Shown piece after piece: positions 52,901 through 64,000 of a stretch of 64,000 nt of DNA (the first letter of the stretch is position 1; each line of letters begins with the position of its first letter). A program made the position numbers and the translations under genes. Under the pieces are notes generated by a model that was not told the DNA's origin, made no database searches, and saw only the letters and a list, made by a program, of their open reading frames with translations. The DNA is from Onchocerca lupi (Eukaryota; Nematoda; Chromadorea; Rhabditida; Onchocercidae). Location of the stretch: the NCBI GenBank assembly GCA_028564675.1, contig JAOVVO010000174.1, positions 1-64,000 on the forward strand. Reading direction: 5' to 3'.

Positions 52901-55900
52901 ACTCAAGCTCTAAAATCCTGACTTTTCAAATTTTTCGGGGCTCTTCCTCTAGCATGTCTCCTTAATTAGTTAACACTTTAGTAAAGAAAGTAGGCACGGT
53001 CAAAAAATTTAGTCCGCTCACTTTTACTTTTCACAGGTGTGACAAGTGAGAAAGAAAAAAATGAAGATATATCTATATAGAAACGTGCCAATTGTAGGGG
53101 AAAGAGGGTTTCTGTTTGGTTAGTTATTTGGGATTCTAGAGTCGTCTGGACTGGAGATATTTTTTCTGCTGTGATTTGACTATGTAAACAATAGCCTTTA
53201 TTTAGACTTACACGATATTAGAAACAATATCGCACTTTAAAACAACAATTAACGTGAAAAAATAAAACAATATGCAAGTAATATAAAGAATACCAACAAT
53301 AGATCTTTGACGAATAATTTCTTGAGCTTCGTTGAGATTGCTTGATATTGGCCGGGAACGTTTTGCCACTGACACTGATATAGGAGAGCCTGTCGTTGAT
53401 GTAGTTTCTTTGTTGCTGATGAATTGACGATATAGACACTAGTAGACAACGCTTCGCCACTATTCTTGATGAATTGATGATCGGAGTGTTGGGAGATTGC
53501 TGCCGCCTCTGCTAGTGATGTAATTTAGCACTGATCCTGCTGTCCCGAAATTTCCGCTTTTGTATGGTCATTTTTGATAGGGGCGGAGATTAATAATTAA
53601 TCATACAGAAGGGATTGACAGGGATAAAGACTAAAGGATAAAAAATGAGTAACGCGTAAAACATTTAAACAAAGTACAAAGATTTGGTCCCTGCATTTCG
53701 ATAATTGACATGACGGCAACCTTTGTAATTCTTTAATCAAAGAGCATGATTTATATTCCTTTGACATATAGACATCTTTTACAACCATTTAAGCATAATT
53801 TACAACCACTTACAGTATATTTTACAACCATTTACAACTCCTAAACAAAACACATGAGCATTAGTAGATGATTAGATGAGGAGAAGAAAGAGCTTTTATG
53901 CGCCGTGAGATTACAAATTTTTGTTATAAACAATATTTTAATTCTGTCAGAATTTCGGTTCATCGACACAAATGTTATTTCAAAATTTCAAAGCAATAAG
54001 TGAAGAATTTGCAATTTTGTGTCGAAAGTAACAATGAATATTTACATTTTTATTTATATAGATGAATTGCAACAGATGATGATAAGCTTTTAGATATCTG
54101 TTACGGGAGCCAATTAATGGACCCACGATGTACATGAATGATGAACTCCGTAATAAACTTTTCAAAGAGGAAGGAAATTTGGGATATGATCTTGCAGCAC
54201 TGATTTTACAAATTGGTCGTGATCATGGTATTCCACCGTATATTGTATGGCGAGAATATTGCGGCGGTAGTAAGGTTAGTTATTTGAACCCAAATATCAT
54301 TGATTTTAATTTTGAATTATTTTTATGGCTAAAATTTTTTTTTTTTTTTATAATTTTATGGCTAAAAATTTTTCCATAGCTTTATTTTGAGAATATTTTA
54401 AACAGATTCAATCATTTGACGATTTGATGGATGATCTGATTGGTGGAATAGAGCTGATAAGAGAACTATCAAATGTGTACAAAACAGTGACTGACATGGA
54501 TTTATTTCTACTCGGTTTGGCTGAGAAACCACTTCATGGAGCAATTCTTGGACCAACCTTTAGTTGCATCATTTCATTGCAATTTCAAAAGGCCTTATAT
54601 TTTATTGAATTTTGGCCTTTTTTAATTTTGATCAAATTCCAAAATCTATTATTTTATCATTGACTTAAAAAAATTATTTCTTAAAAAAAAAAGTAATGAA
54701 TGATGTTTTAAATAATGCGAGCAGATAAATTTAGACACGAATATATTCACAACTATGATTTGCTAACTTTATTTGATGATCCGAATAAGTTACTAAGAAC
54801 AAATGAATGAAATATTTAATTATTTAAATTTGAAATAGTTTAGACAAAAGAAGGTGATCGCTATTGGTATGAGAATGAGCTGGCGCTATCAGGTTTTACG
54901 GAAGAGCAATTAATTGAAATTCGGAAAACTACAGTGGCTAAAATATTGTGTAATAATGTGGAGTATTTTGATATGCTACAACCGAAAGTATTTGAATTAG
55001 AGAATGATTATAAGTAGGTATTTCTGAAATTTTTTTATGCGAAAATACAATATTTTACAAATGAGTCATTATTAAAAGTCACTATAATAAAATGATTTCT
55101 GTTTACCTGCGCATATTTTCCAATTTTGTTTCAATTCTACCTAAATTGTCAATGAATTTAATTTATTTCAGCAATTACCCAATTAATTGTAACGAGACGT
55201 TACGCTTGGATATGGATTTAAATAAGTGGCATGATGAATCACATAAGTTGAATGTATCTATAACAAAAGCAACAATTGAGGAAGCAATCGAAATTGCTAT
55301 GCAAGAGGTTGAACAACGCCGTAAACATGAACGACAAATTATCCGAAAAAGTATCAATCTTCATTTTTCAACTTTATCATTGCTATAATTAATTTAATTA
55401 TAAGCATAATGAATTGAATACATTCATTTTACACTCTTATTTATTTAGTACGAACTATACATCATTTTTATTTAATTATTCCACAGATTACTTCATGCAA
55501 CTATTTTAATGATTTGTAGTAATGATAGTGCTTAATTATTCGTAATGATGATCGATTTTGTAAGGCAAATCATGAATATTGTTGCCTGAAGTTTCAAAAC
55601 CTTATTTTGCTATGATGTCAAGAAATTGAATGTCTTATTAATTACAAACTCCTACTTTAGACAAATAATACAAGTTTTCTATTTTCAGATCAGAATTTGT
55701 TTAAATCTGGCGATCCACTACTATCCTATGGTAAAATGATGCGAGCGAAGCATGAAGCTATGGCGATCGCTCGAGTATCCGATGTATTCCTACAGGTCAC
55801 AAAGAATATGATGTCTAAGTGAGCTTAATACTTTTTATGCTATTTGATAATAATTTATCGTTTTTTGAAAAATCGATCATCATTCATTTCAAAAAGTTTT

Positions 55901-58900
55901 TCTACATAATCTGCACGTTTCTTGCAGAATTAAGTCAGAAAGTAACAAACAAGTGTTACGAGAACTAGATATTAATAAAATGCAGAACCTGCTACAGCAA
56001 ATCGACGTAAGCTCGTCAGTTTTTTTTTTTTCATTTTCTTTTTCATTTTTTTTTTTTTTTTTTTGGTTTCACACTTGTTTTCTGAAAAGTTAGATTTAAA
56101 TTTTGGTACATTAAGAAATTAGATGGTTTTGAGATTATATCGAATTCACTACTTAAGTACTCAGAAAATTCTAATTTTTAAAGCAATATATTCCATGCGA
56201 ATATCATTCATCTTTCTAATTTCGGTGATTCTAATGAATGATTCTAATCAATTAAAATCATAGAAATAAAAAAAAAAAAAAAAAAAATGAACTATTTTTG
56301 GATAATTGCTTAATTTGACAACAAAATGGAGGGAAAAATATAATTAAAAAGGGACTGTAAAACTGAAAATTTGACGAGAAATATATGAATTTTTGGATTC
56401 CTTGTTATAGGTTTATTAGCAGAATTGAACCATTTCTTGGACCTGGTGGATCGGTGGAAAAGTGTTTACTTCAAAATTTGCCATGCGATGATAGCACGCC
56501 ATATAGGACAATGTCTGGCTGGTGCAACAATCTTCAAAATCCTCATTTCGCTAACGCTTTCGGTCCACTGATTCATCTTTTGCCACCAGCATATGAAGAC
56601 GGTTTGCTTCTTAATTTGCGAGGAAACAACAGCATGAAGTAAAAAATCAAAATATATGAAGCCTAAACTTTTTCATAGTTTTAGATTGTTGTTATCTTTT
56701 AGAAGCTAGTAGCATTATGATTATAACAGCAAGATGTATTTAGAATTGAAAATTTTAATTCTGCTCAAATTGAACTGCAATTCGTTATAATTATCATATT
56801 TAAATGATAATTTTTGATAATATTAATATGATAATCATGCGGTACAATATTCTTGTGATCATTTTAGTGCTAACAATACCTATCATAATTTTCTATTTTA
56901 GTTGAAATTCACGTAAATCATTTGTTTTTTATTTTGTTTTTGTTTTTCTTTTCTGTTTTTTTTGTCTTTTTTTTTTTTTTTTTGTTTATCAATTAGGAGT
57001 GAATATTATTTAGGAATCGATATGCCACGATCGAAGTCTGTAACAGGTGAATTGCTACCATCAGCACGTGTAATATCAAATACAATACACTTTGATTTAC
57101 CAATCAGTCATCAGAAATATAGCGGTATGATTATGCAATTCGGACAAATTCTCGATCATGAAGTGACACATTCACCTATTGAGCGTGGTACATCTTATAT
57201 TGCTTTGCTTTAGAAATAAATTAGCGATGCAATCGTTTCCTCAAATTGATATCTTTCATCATCTTTACTGTCGAATTGAATTGAAATGAATTATCGAGAT
57301 TGGATGAATATTCGTGAAACGAAAGAATGAATGATAGATTAGACTTCAACAAATCAGACTAAAATTAATAAATATACATACTTTCGTTTGCTTGCACGAT
57401 ATCTGAAAGAAATATCATCCTTCATTTCAATAATACTATGAATCAGTTAGTTTGATAGAGATGTCGATAAATCAAATAGTCTCTATTGTTTTCTTATCTA
57501 TTGCTTTTCTACGTGAAAAAGTAAAGGTTTAGAATTTTTGGTAGGCCATAAATATTTGACCGATCATGAGAAACGGAACTTTCAATCATAACTGTAATGA
57601 TAATAATTATGGAGAGAAGTGGGTAAGGGAAATTATCTACCTCATTTTAGTTTAATATTGAAATATAAAAATTTCAAAGTTACATCAACGAAACATTTGA
57701 TGGATCCATTCAAATGATAAATTTCATTATGATATTATTTATAATGACAAATTTAATTCTAATCGTAGTTTTACTTTTTCATTTTGGTCTTTATTGACTG
57801 AAGGCAAAATTATCAATTTTCTGCACTTTCTTGGTATAATTTCGTATTTCAGGACCAGATGATGAAATACTGAATTGTACACGATGTGATTCACACGAAA
57901 CTCTCTCAATGCATTGCATGCCGTTACCGATACCATCTGATGATCCGTTTTTCCCGACACATGATGAAAATGGTGAACGACGATGCCTTCCATTTACACG
58001 GTCACTTCTTGGGCAGTTAAATCTTGGCTATAGAAATCAAATAAATCAGGTTATCTCTTTAGTTTTTTTGTTGCTTAAAGAATTTCCTACACTTCACTTT
58101 ACAGTTAATTTTATAATAATTTGCATTTTGACTATTCTAAATATCAAATATGAAATATGCAATATTATATGCTTAGAAATACTACAGTGAAATATACTGT
58201 TATTGAAGCCTTTGGAAATATAAATGCCTTTTTTTTTTGTCTAATCAGTCAAGAGTCAATAGACAAATGATTTACAAGTATTACTTATCTTAATAAAACG
58301 CAACTTTATAATCTATACGCTCTAAGTGATGAAGTAAATACATAATAGTTTAAAATTATTCTAATAAATGTTGCTTGATATTGATTGCATACATTTTCTC
58401 GAAAGTAATACATTTTTGCAGTTAACAGCATATTTGGATGGTTCTGTGATATATGGTTCCACAGAATGTGAAGCGAAAGAATTGCGTACTTTTGTTGGTG
58501 GACGTCTTAACAGTACCAATCTTGGCGTCTTCAATTCGTAATTTCTTTTGAATTTAAGATATTTTAATAAAGTAATTTGCAATAATGAATTTAAATTTAA
58601 CGGATGAAAAAGTATCAATTGTTATTTTTTGCAGAGAAGCATTACCACAAGGAGATCAAGAACAAGATTGTCGTTCATCACCGAAGTTCATGTGTTTCGT
58701 CGCTGGTGATGAGCGGAATAGCCATCAACCTGCGCTTACATCAATGCATAACATATTTTTGCGAGAGCATAATAGAATTGCTCGGAAATTAGAAAAAAGA
58801 AATCCATCTTGGGATGATGAACGCATTTTTCAAGTGAATGATTTTTTATTTTATGTTTTCTAATACATCATCTTGAATTAAGTCAACGAAGAAATGGATT

Positions 58901-61900
58901 AGTTCAAGTAATGAATATCTAATGGAAGTTTTTGGAATAATTCTTTTGCTAATCTTTTTTCAGGAAACAAGACGAATTGTAGGAGCAGAATTTGCTCATA
59001 TAGCTTATAATGAATATCTTCCGCTATTGCTAGGAAAGAGATTGATGCATAAATATGATTTAAACACTCTTAAAATTGGTTACTATCAAGGTAAATTACT
59101 AAATAACAGTGATACAGCAGATTTTATAACTTTAAGGATATTTAATTAATATTTTTAGAATTATATGTCATACATTGGCCAGAAAGATTGTTATTGTATG
59201 AAAAACCGACAGTCGTTGCCATTTCAAAGCCTTAGTCGAATCATAAAATATCATCGCAATATTTCAGGAACTAATATTCGTTTATTTTAAACTCTTGAAA
59301 TTTGAATTGTGCTTTAATTCAGTTTCAGATTGTCTTCTAAGAAAAATTTCTTCTGGCTTATATTTTCATCATTTTTTTCTCATACATTAATAGCGTTTAG
59401 AGAACAAATTTATTATCTCCTAGTGATAAAAAATAATGATAAGAGATAGAAATATTAATTTTCCTTCGCTTTAGTAAAAATTATTTCAATATAATGACAA
59501 CTGCAGGTTATGATGATAGATGTGATGCATCAATATCGCAACCTTTTGCAACAGCTGCATTTCGTTTTGGTCATACCCTAGTTAGCCGGTTTTTCTCACG
59601 TTTTAATGCGTACTATAAAAATTTCACTGAACCGGTTGATCTAGTTGAAAATTTTAATTCTGTTGAGGCGATTTATGATGCTAAACGAGGTAAATTCAAT
59701 TGATTTTCTGTTAATCTATGCATAATTTCTATGATAGTCTCATCATTTGAGCTATTTAATCTCAGCTAATATGGGATAACGAGAGATACACACAATAGTA
59801 CTAATGTTTTCATCTAACAGGAGATATTTAAAAATGAATTATTTCATCTTATTTTGAGAACTAAAGCAAAGCAAGATTTATTTAAATCTTAATTGTTTAA
59901 AATTTCAATTTAGCTTTTTGGATTACATGGAATAATTACATTATTACAAAGAATTAATTCTTGATTATTTGAATGAAATTTTAAAGGTAGCATCGATTCG
60001 TTACTTGTTGGCTTGCTTGGTACACCATCAATGGCTTTCGATAGGCATATTACTACTGCTTTAAGGAATCATTTGTTTGGCCGACGAGGTGAACCACTTT
60101 CTGGAATGGACCTTATTAGCCTAAATATATTGAGAGCTCGTGATCATGGAGTACAGCCTTATAACGCTTTCCGGTATTGATATTTTTCACTCTCTTGTAA
60201 TGCACATTTTATAAATTAAATAATGCAAATTACCCAAATAATGAAAGTAATTACTGACAGAAGTAAAATTTTGAGCATTCATCGAAATCGAATGTATTCA
60301 AATTTGATGATGTCTTCTGAATTTATGTTTTTGAGAAATCGTTTTTTCGTTTTTGAAGAATCATGCTTGAATAAATAATCAGTCGTTGTTATTTTCATCT
60401 CTTTATGCTTCTTAAATTGGATTTCAAGAAAACTTTGAGATTTTAAGCTAAATTAAAAAATGTCCTAATTAGTAATACGGTTAGCTTATTTCCATTTTGT
60501 TATTTTCCCATCAAATAGTATTTTATTATCTCTATTAGATTCTTATTATGTAATACTTCAGGAAGTTCTGTGGTATTGGTGCAGCCAAAGATTTCTCTGA
60601 TCTGCTAACTGAAATGAATGAATCAGCTGTGGTAGCATTAAGAAGTTTGTACAAGACAGTGGATGATATCGATTTGTTTCCTGGATTACTCTGCGAAAGA
60701 CCTATGGAAGGTGAGATGAAGAATAAGATAATGAAATCCAACCTTATAATTTTAGATGTAAATAAGAATATTTAATACTACTTTCTTCACATTTCTTTAG
60801 GAGCTCTTCTACCACCAACAATGGCATGTATTATCGCAGAACAATTTCATCGGATAAAAAAATGTGATCGATTTTACTATGAAAACGATTTGCACGCAAC
60901 GCGTTTTTCACCAAGTAAATCTCATTTGCAGTTTTTCCTCAATTTAATCTACCGAATTAAAACCTGAAGGAAGAAAAGAAATTGCTAAGCTTATCAGAGT
61001 TTACTCGTCTCTGTCCATGTTACGCCTACAAGACTTACAAATAATTCTCTTATGTAAATGTTTTGGAATGATCAGAATATGATGAAAAATTGTTTTGTCA
61101 TTCGATCAAATGTAGAAATTTTTGCGCATTTCAAATTGAAGTACAATAGATAATCCAGAAATCTAATTTCATTTTAATACTGATATATCTGTTGCAATTT
61201 TTCCATCAAAAAAAAAAAAAAAAAAAGGACAGCAATGTTGTTCGGCGAATGTTTGTTGAGTAATATTTTCTCTTATAGTCAATTAAACCAAATTAAATTA
61301 CGATAGAACCATAAAATATCTTATTTTTATTCAAATTTTCAGAACAACTTAACGAAATCAGGAAGGTAACGCTAGCTTCACTTTTATGCGCCAATAGTCA
61401 GATCCAAAAAATACAGCCAAATGTATTTTTACTACCTGATGAATTCGTGTAATTTTACATCTGTTATTCAAATTATAAATTTACAGTTCGTTCATTTGAA
61501 TTACCGAATCATAATTCTCCATATTCCTATCGGCAAATTTTTCTAAAGATTGACTTAATAGCGGCCTTGTAATATTGGAATAAATCATTATGTATATTTC
61601 TATAAAAATTTCAAATAAATCAGATAGTGTCCAGTTGTAAACCGGACAAAGCAACAAACCGTTATTAGATTAAATAATAGAAATTCAAACTTTGAATCAT
61701 GAATCTCTTTGTACAGTAAATATCTAAGATTTTTTTTAATGTTCACTCGCATATAGTCAAGTAATGAATAACAAAATAAACTACCCGATAATCCGATTAA
61801 TCCCAATCGGTATTGTCATTCTCAACTTATCCCAACGTATACGATTGCTAAGATTAGTTATAATGTGAAGTTAAATAAATGAATTGTTAACATTATGGAA

Positions 61901-62695
61901 CATAACATATATTGAAATGGATAAATTCTAGAAATGTTCCTATTTCATGTGCTCAATTCAAGCATGTTAATTTGGATCAATGGATCGATAGGCGTTAGTT
62001 TTATTTCATATTAGAATCTAGTGAATTCATTAGATTCTCAGGAATATATCATCGAAATTTTGTTCATCTTTCTTGTTTTCGTCGTCTTCTTTTTCTACTG
62101 AAACAATCAAATTTTTGCAAGATGAAAATGAAGAGAAATACGATTTGACAATTTTCAGCGCTTTGTTATGTCGGTAATACAGTAATATTACTTGATGAAA
62201 CAAAACGTGTTTCACCTTGCCAGTCATGTACGTGTACCAGCAAAGGGGTGTGTAATTTTAATGAAGTATTATTGTAATTTTTTTGGTTAATAAGATAATG
62301 TATGTAAATCGAGTGAATTTATTCAACTTTCCATAGTAAACTTATTATCTAATATTGCTGTGCTGAATTGGTATATTTGTAAAAGTTATAATCAAATTCA
62401 TTTCAGTCTCAATGTGCTACAATAACGATTAGAAACTGTATAGCTTTATTCAGTCAGTACCTTTCTGCTGAAATCATGAAGGTTTGTATGAATATGATTA
62501 TATTTTCAAATTAATTTGTTGAAATTAAAACGAAATTTTATTGCTGACTTCCGAAATCACATTTTGCTTTCATCTTTTCTAATTAGGATTATCATATTGA
62601 ACATATCCAACTGTCACTCAGAAAATAAGACATTGCTGTTTCAGGATACAGCTTGCATCGTACAATGTGCTCATCTATTTTGGAAATCCATTTAA
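46999..62695 (+). CDS. Tandem two-domain animal haem peroxidase with VWC-like tail (N-terminus incomplete)
   Basis: Member of the animal (peroxidasin/myeloperoxidase-type) haem peroxidase superfamily, presumably secreted. At least 29 exons join in phase to about 1,468 residues; the signal-peptide exon was not found. Layout: N-terminal helical region (46999-47291), peroxidase domain 1 (47594-55013), charged linker (55172-55996), peroxidase domain 2 (56411-61993), cysteine-rich VWC-like tail (62159-62695, stop TAA). Linker exons are 55172-55350, 55689-55818 and 55928-55996 (GC donor). The linker has a basic/acidic helical stretch around EEAIEIAMQEVEQRRKHE. In nematodes such peroxidases act in cuticle and extracellular-matrix crosslinking, which is the likely but unproven role. 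The first domain has lost its catalytic residues. Intron 8 (51235-54093) holds Helitron remnants. Confidence 0.9.
47851..47904. repeat. 27-bp tandem duplication in a peroxidase intron
   Basis: atcgttgattgatatctatc plus seven bases is directly repeated. It lies just after the first exon of domain 1. Confidence 0.85.
51284..53100 (-). mobile_element. Decayed Helitron (copy 2) in peroxidase intron 8
   Basis: Same family and same orientation as copy 1. The 3' end is a mutated version (TTAG at 51287-51284 followed by T on the minus strand), with the conserved subterminal CCAGCTAGTCTAT at 51326-51338. The AT-rich tail at 51340-51960 follows copy 1 (26940-27620) block by block, and helicase fragments follow. 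It is antisense to the host gene. A further tail-like block (cggggctctt at about 52936-52945, compare 51830) suggests a nested or tandem partial copy, so the left limit in element terms is uncertain. Confidence 0.7.
52130..52640 (-). pseudogene. Helitron helicase C-terminal fragment (copy 2)
   Basis: 52621-52292 reads YPMEFLNSLDPPGMPPHV, LQLKIGMPIIILQNIDQPKL and NGTRLAIKKIM on the minus strand, closely matching the C-terminal region of copy 1. The end part (CFSHAQLYVAYS) is at about 52180-52150 after frame breaks. The Walker A region is absent. Confidence 0.8.
53101..54093. other. Rest of peroxidase intron 8
   Basis: 53330-53560 is less AT-rich and has two imperfect copies of a gatgaattga-type block (about 53418 and 53470). 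It is probably more transposon debris; no reading frame is recognisable. The remainder is ordinary intron sequence up to the acceptor before 54094. Confidence 0.35.
56411..61993 (+). other. Peroxidase domain 2, catalytic residues intact
   Basis: Exons 56411-56601, 57014-57187, 57853-58049, 58422-58537, 58635-58833, 58964-59090, 59507-59689, 59987-60173, 60562-60710, 60801-60914, 61343-61448, 61932-61993. MQFGQILDHEVTHSP keeps the distal Gln, haem-linked Asp and distal His. VAGDERNSHQP keeps the catalytic Arg, although the Glu that forms the second haem ester in mammalian enzymes is His. AAFRFGHTLVSRFF keeps the proximal His. SLNILRARDHGVQPYNAFR and CAQFKHVNLDQW close the domain. Confidence 0.92.
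62159..62695 (+). other. C-terminal VWC-like cysteine domain of the peroxidase
   Basis: Exons 62159-62247, 62407-62481 and 62645-62695. The cysteine spacing (LCYVGNTVILLDETKRVSPC, then QSCTC, QCATITIRNC, CIVQC) resembles the von Willebrand C domain found after the peroxidase domain in peroxidasins. An alternative last exon after the AG at 62585-62586 would stop at 62626-62628 without the final cysteines, and is less likely. Confidence 0.7.
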
Positions 62696-62720
62696 TTGAA
62701 AATCTTTTTTTACTATTAGA

Positions 62721-62738
62721 AATAAAAGACAGAATAAA
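62721..62738 (+). terminator. Two polyadenylation signals of the peroxidase gene
   Basis: AATAAA at 62721-62726 and again at 62733-62738, within 45 nt of the stop codon at 62693-62695. Their position supports the chosen terminal exon. Confidence 0.6.
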
Positions 62739-63236
62739 AGCTAGAGTATTGTTCTTCTCGCCAGTTCCCTTTTCTTCCCATACATTTATCCTTCCGTAAT
62801 TCATTTATCAAGTGTTCTAGGAATTCTTTCATTAAATAAGATGACTGAAATGATATTTTACGCCTTGATTATTCTGAGATTTGCTCAATTTATAATAACA
62901 CTCGGGCAAATTATTTATTTCGACAGGAATAAAAGGGAAATAATTTTCTTTCCAAAAGATATTCTAAAGAATCTGCTTTAAGTAAAGCATATGACAAGTT
63001 TATTAAAAAGTTAGCAAGATTTCTTTACAAGTCGTGTCTTTATTACTTGGACAACAGTAATGATCCACAGCAAGCTTATCACCGTCAATAACGCATGCTA
63101 CAAATGATGAGCGCGATTATCGTCCTACGTATCAATAAATGTATACCGTACTTTAGCCATATATCAGTATAAATATTGTCCATCTGTTTATTTGTATAAC
63201 AATTTCCTGATATACTTCTTATAAATCTTTTTTCAG

Positions 63237-63372
63237 CAAAAAATTAAGTAGCTCAATTTTAAAGATCCCAAAATCTTATTCTAATTATCCACCATTTAGC
63301 TTAGACGTTTATGATACTCAACTTTTTAACCATTTGAAAATCAGTGAATTACCTGAAGCAATGGCATTGTAG
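63237..63372 (+). other. Orphan exon-like ORF after the peroxidase gene
   Basis: A TTTTTTCAG acceptor is followed by one base and 44 open codons ending in TAG (starts KKLSSSILKIPKSYSNYPPF). The codon use is coding-like, but it matches nothing I know and its phase does not fit the last peroxidase exons. It could be an alternative terminal exon or a chance ORF. Confidence 0.25.
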
Positions 63373-63765
63373 TGTAAATTACTTGCAAGGATTTCGAAAC
63401 GTTCTTCAAAAATAAAAGATAATTTATTGATTAGACATACAATAGAACGTGTTCAAGAATACAGCTCCATCCTGTTGAAATATCAGTGAAATAATTGAAA
63501 GAGTACTTTGTTTCATTAACAATAATCAACTATTCATTCTGCTGAATATTTAATAAGAATGGTCATAAACCATGCTGCATTTCACAATGCTTTGTTTCTC
63601 TGTATAAATATAAAATTCAGATAGCATAATGGAGCAATCGAAAAATTAAGCCTATATGTAATAACAGTCAACAAATTAGTGAACAAATAAACCATTAAAG
63701 CAGCTTTATTGCATATTAAATTAGCTGTGCGGTAATGATTCCCTTTCTTCTTTTTCTCTCGCTAC

Positions 63766-63936
63766 TTATACATTTCCTACAGCAGCACCGGCATTCTTAA
63801 TTTCCTTCTCCGTGACTTCCGTATCAGACTGACTTGCATCCGTAGTAGCCATTGAACGACGACGTGTTGCATCATCTAAATTCTCACCTAACTTTTGTTT
63901 ACAGCTACACCTTACATAACTCTCCTTTACTATCCA
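63766..63936 (-). CDS. 3' end of an unidentified minus-strand gene (partial)
   Basis: Minus-strand frame open from about 63936 to a TAA at 63768-63766, clearly less AT-rich than its surroundings. It encodes a polar, acidic tail (DDATRRRSMATTDASQSDTE, then EKEIKNAGAAVGNV). The rest of the gene would lie beyond the right edge or in exons I could not place. The family is not recognised; coding status is inferred from composition and the lack of stops. Confidence 0.4.
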   Translation of the reverse strand, partial: WIVKESYVRCSCKQKLGENLDDATRRRSMATTDASQSDTEVTEKEIKNAGAAVGNV

Positions 63937-64000
63937 TCATCATCTTGTGTGACATACGCATAGGGATCCATCCATTAAGGAAAAGACAAAACTGTAAGAG

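Larger units (their letters stand above)
47594..55013 (+). other. Peroxidase domain 1, catalytically degenerate
   Basis: Exons 47594-47787, 48564-48746, 48886-49179, 49701-49915, 50586-50810, 51098-51234, 54094-54274, 54406-54591 (GC donor), 54844-55013; they are preceded by 46999-47097 and 47168-47291. The fold markers are kept: TIDGTCNN, SFLDASVIYGST, HNRIAINL, and IGRDHGIPPYIVWREYCGG. At the distal haem site the usual WGQFxDHD reads LWAHFVYTDL, so Gln and His are lost. The catalytic Arg position in FISGSDHVNF is His. The proximal AFRFGH reads AAAAGQFFF, so the haem-ligand His is lost. Confidence 0.88.

Noticed and set aside
62587..62628. Alternative last peroxidase exon
   Set aside because: It is in phase but omits the last cysteines; the exon at 62645-62695 has a better acceptor (TTTCAG), completes the VWC-like pattern and is followed by AATAAA signals.
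1..64000. CRISPR arrays, bacterial operons or Wolbachia-derived insertions
   Set aside because: No spaced identical repeats, no Shine-Dalgarno-led ORF strings and no bacterial-looking gene blocks were seen.

Overview
The window is nuclear DNA of a nematode. It is very AT-rich, with no polycistronic bacterial-style ORFs. Genes are broken into many 50-300 nt exons by introns ending in a T-rich stretch plus CAG/TAG. TTTCAG-type acceptors sit directly in front of start codons, as expected for spliced-leader trans-splicing. The long AT-rich introns, the gene families and the Helitron debris suggest a clade III (filarial/onchocercid-like) worm. That taxonomic placement is an inference. I assembled exon models by hand from splice signals and reading-phase continuity.

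Layout. 1-2720: no confident gene. 2721-16033 (minus): about 21 exons of a diverged Na,K/H,K-ATPase-like P-type ATPase alpha subunit. 16034-25232: about 9 kb intergenic, holding a GC-richer island near 18.04-18.52 kb (possible solo LTR) and a degenerate 26-bp tandem repeat at 20.53-20.70 kb. 25233-31217 (minus): complete six-exon NDUFAF5-type complex I assembly methyltransferase, whose second intron carries a decayed Helitron. 32406-36145 (minus): complete nine-exon ALG3 mannosyltransferase. 39585-44004 (plus): single-domain class II-type histone deacetylase, about 507 aa. 46999-62695 (plus): a very large secreted-type haem peroxidase with two tandem peroxidase domains and a C-terminal VWC-like cysteine domain, and a second Helitron remnant in intron 8. 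The right edge has an orphan exon-like ORF (63237-63372, plus) and the 3' end of a minus-strand gene (63766 to about 63936).

How the genes relate. There is no single pathway. ALG3 (ER N-glycan precursor) and NDUFAF5 (mitochondrial complex I assembly) lie head-to-tail on the same strand, both with trans-splice-like acceptors at the ATG, so they could be co-transcribed. The others look independent.

The most interesting points are two enzymes with eroded catalytic signatures. The first peroxidase domain has lost both haem histidines and the catalytic arginine, while the second keeps them. The P-type ATPase keeps its phosphorylated Asp but has altered four near-universal motifs. Other points are three probable GC-AG introns, two splice sites that appear to lack the canonical dinucleotide, a probable poison exon in the ATPase gene, and one Helitron family inserted in introns of two neighbouring genes.
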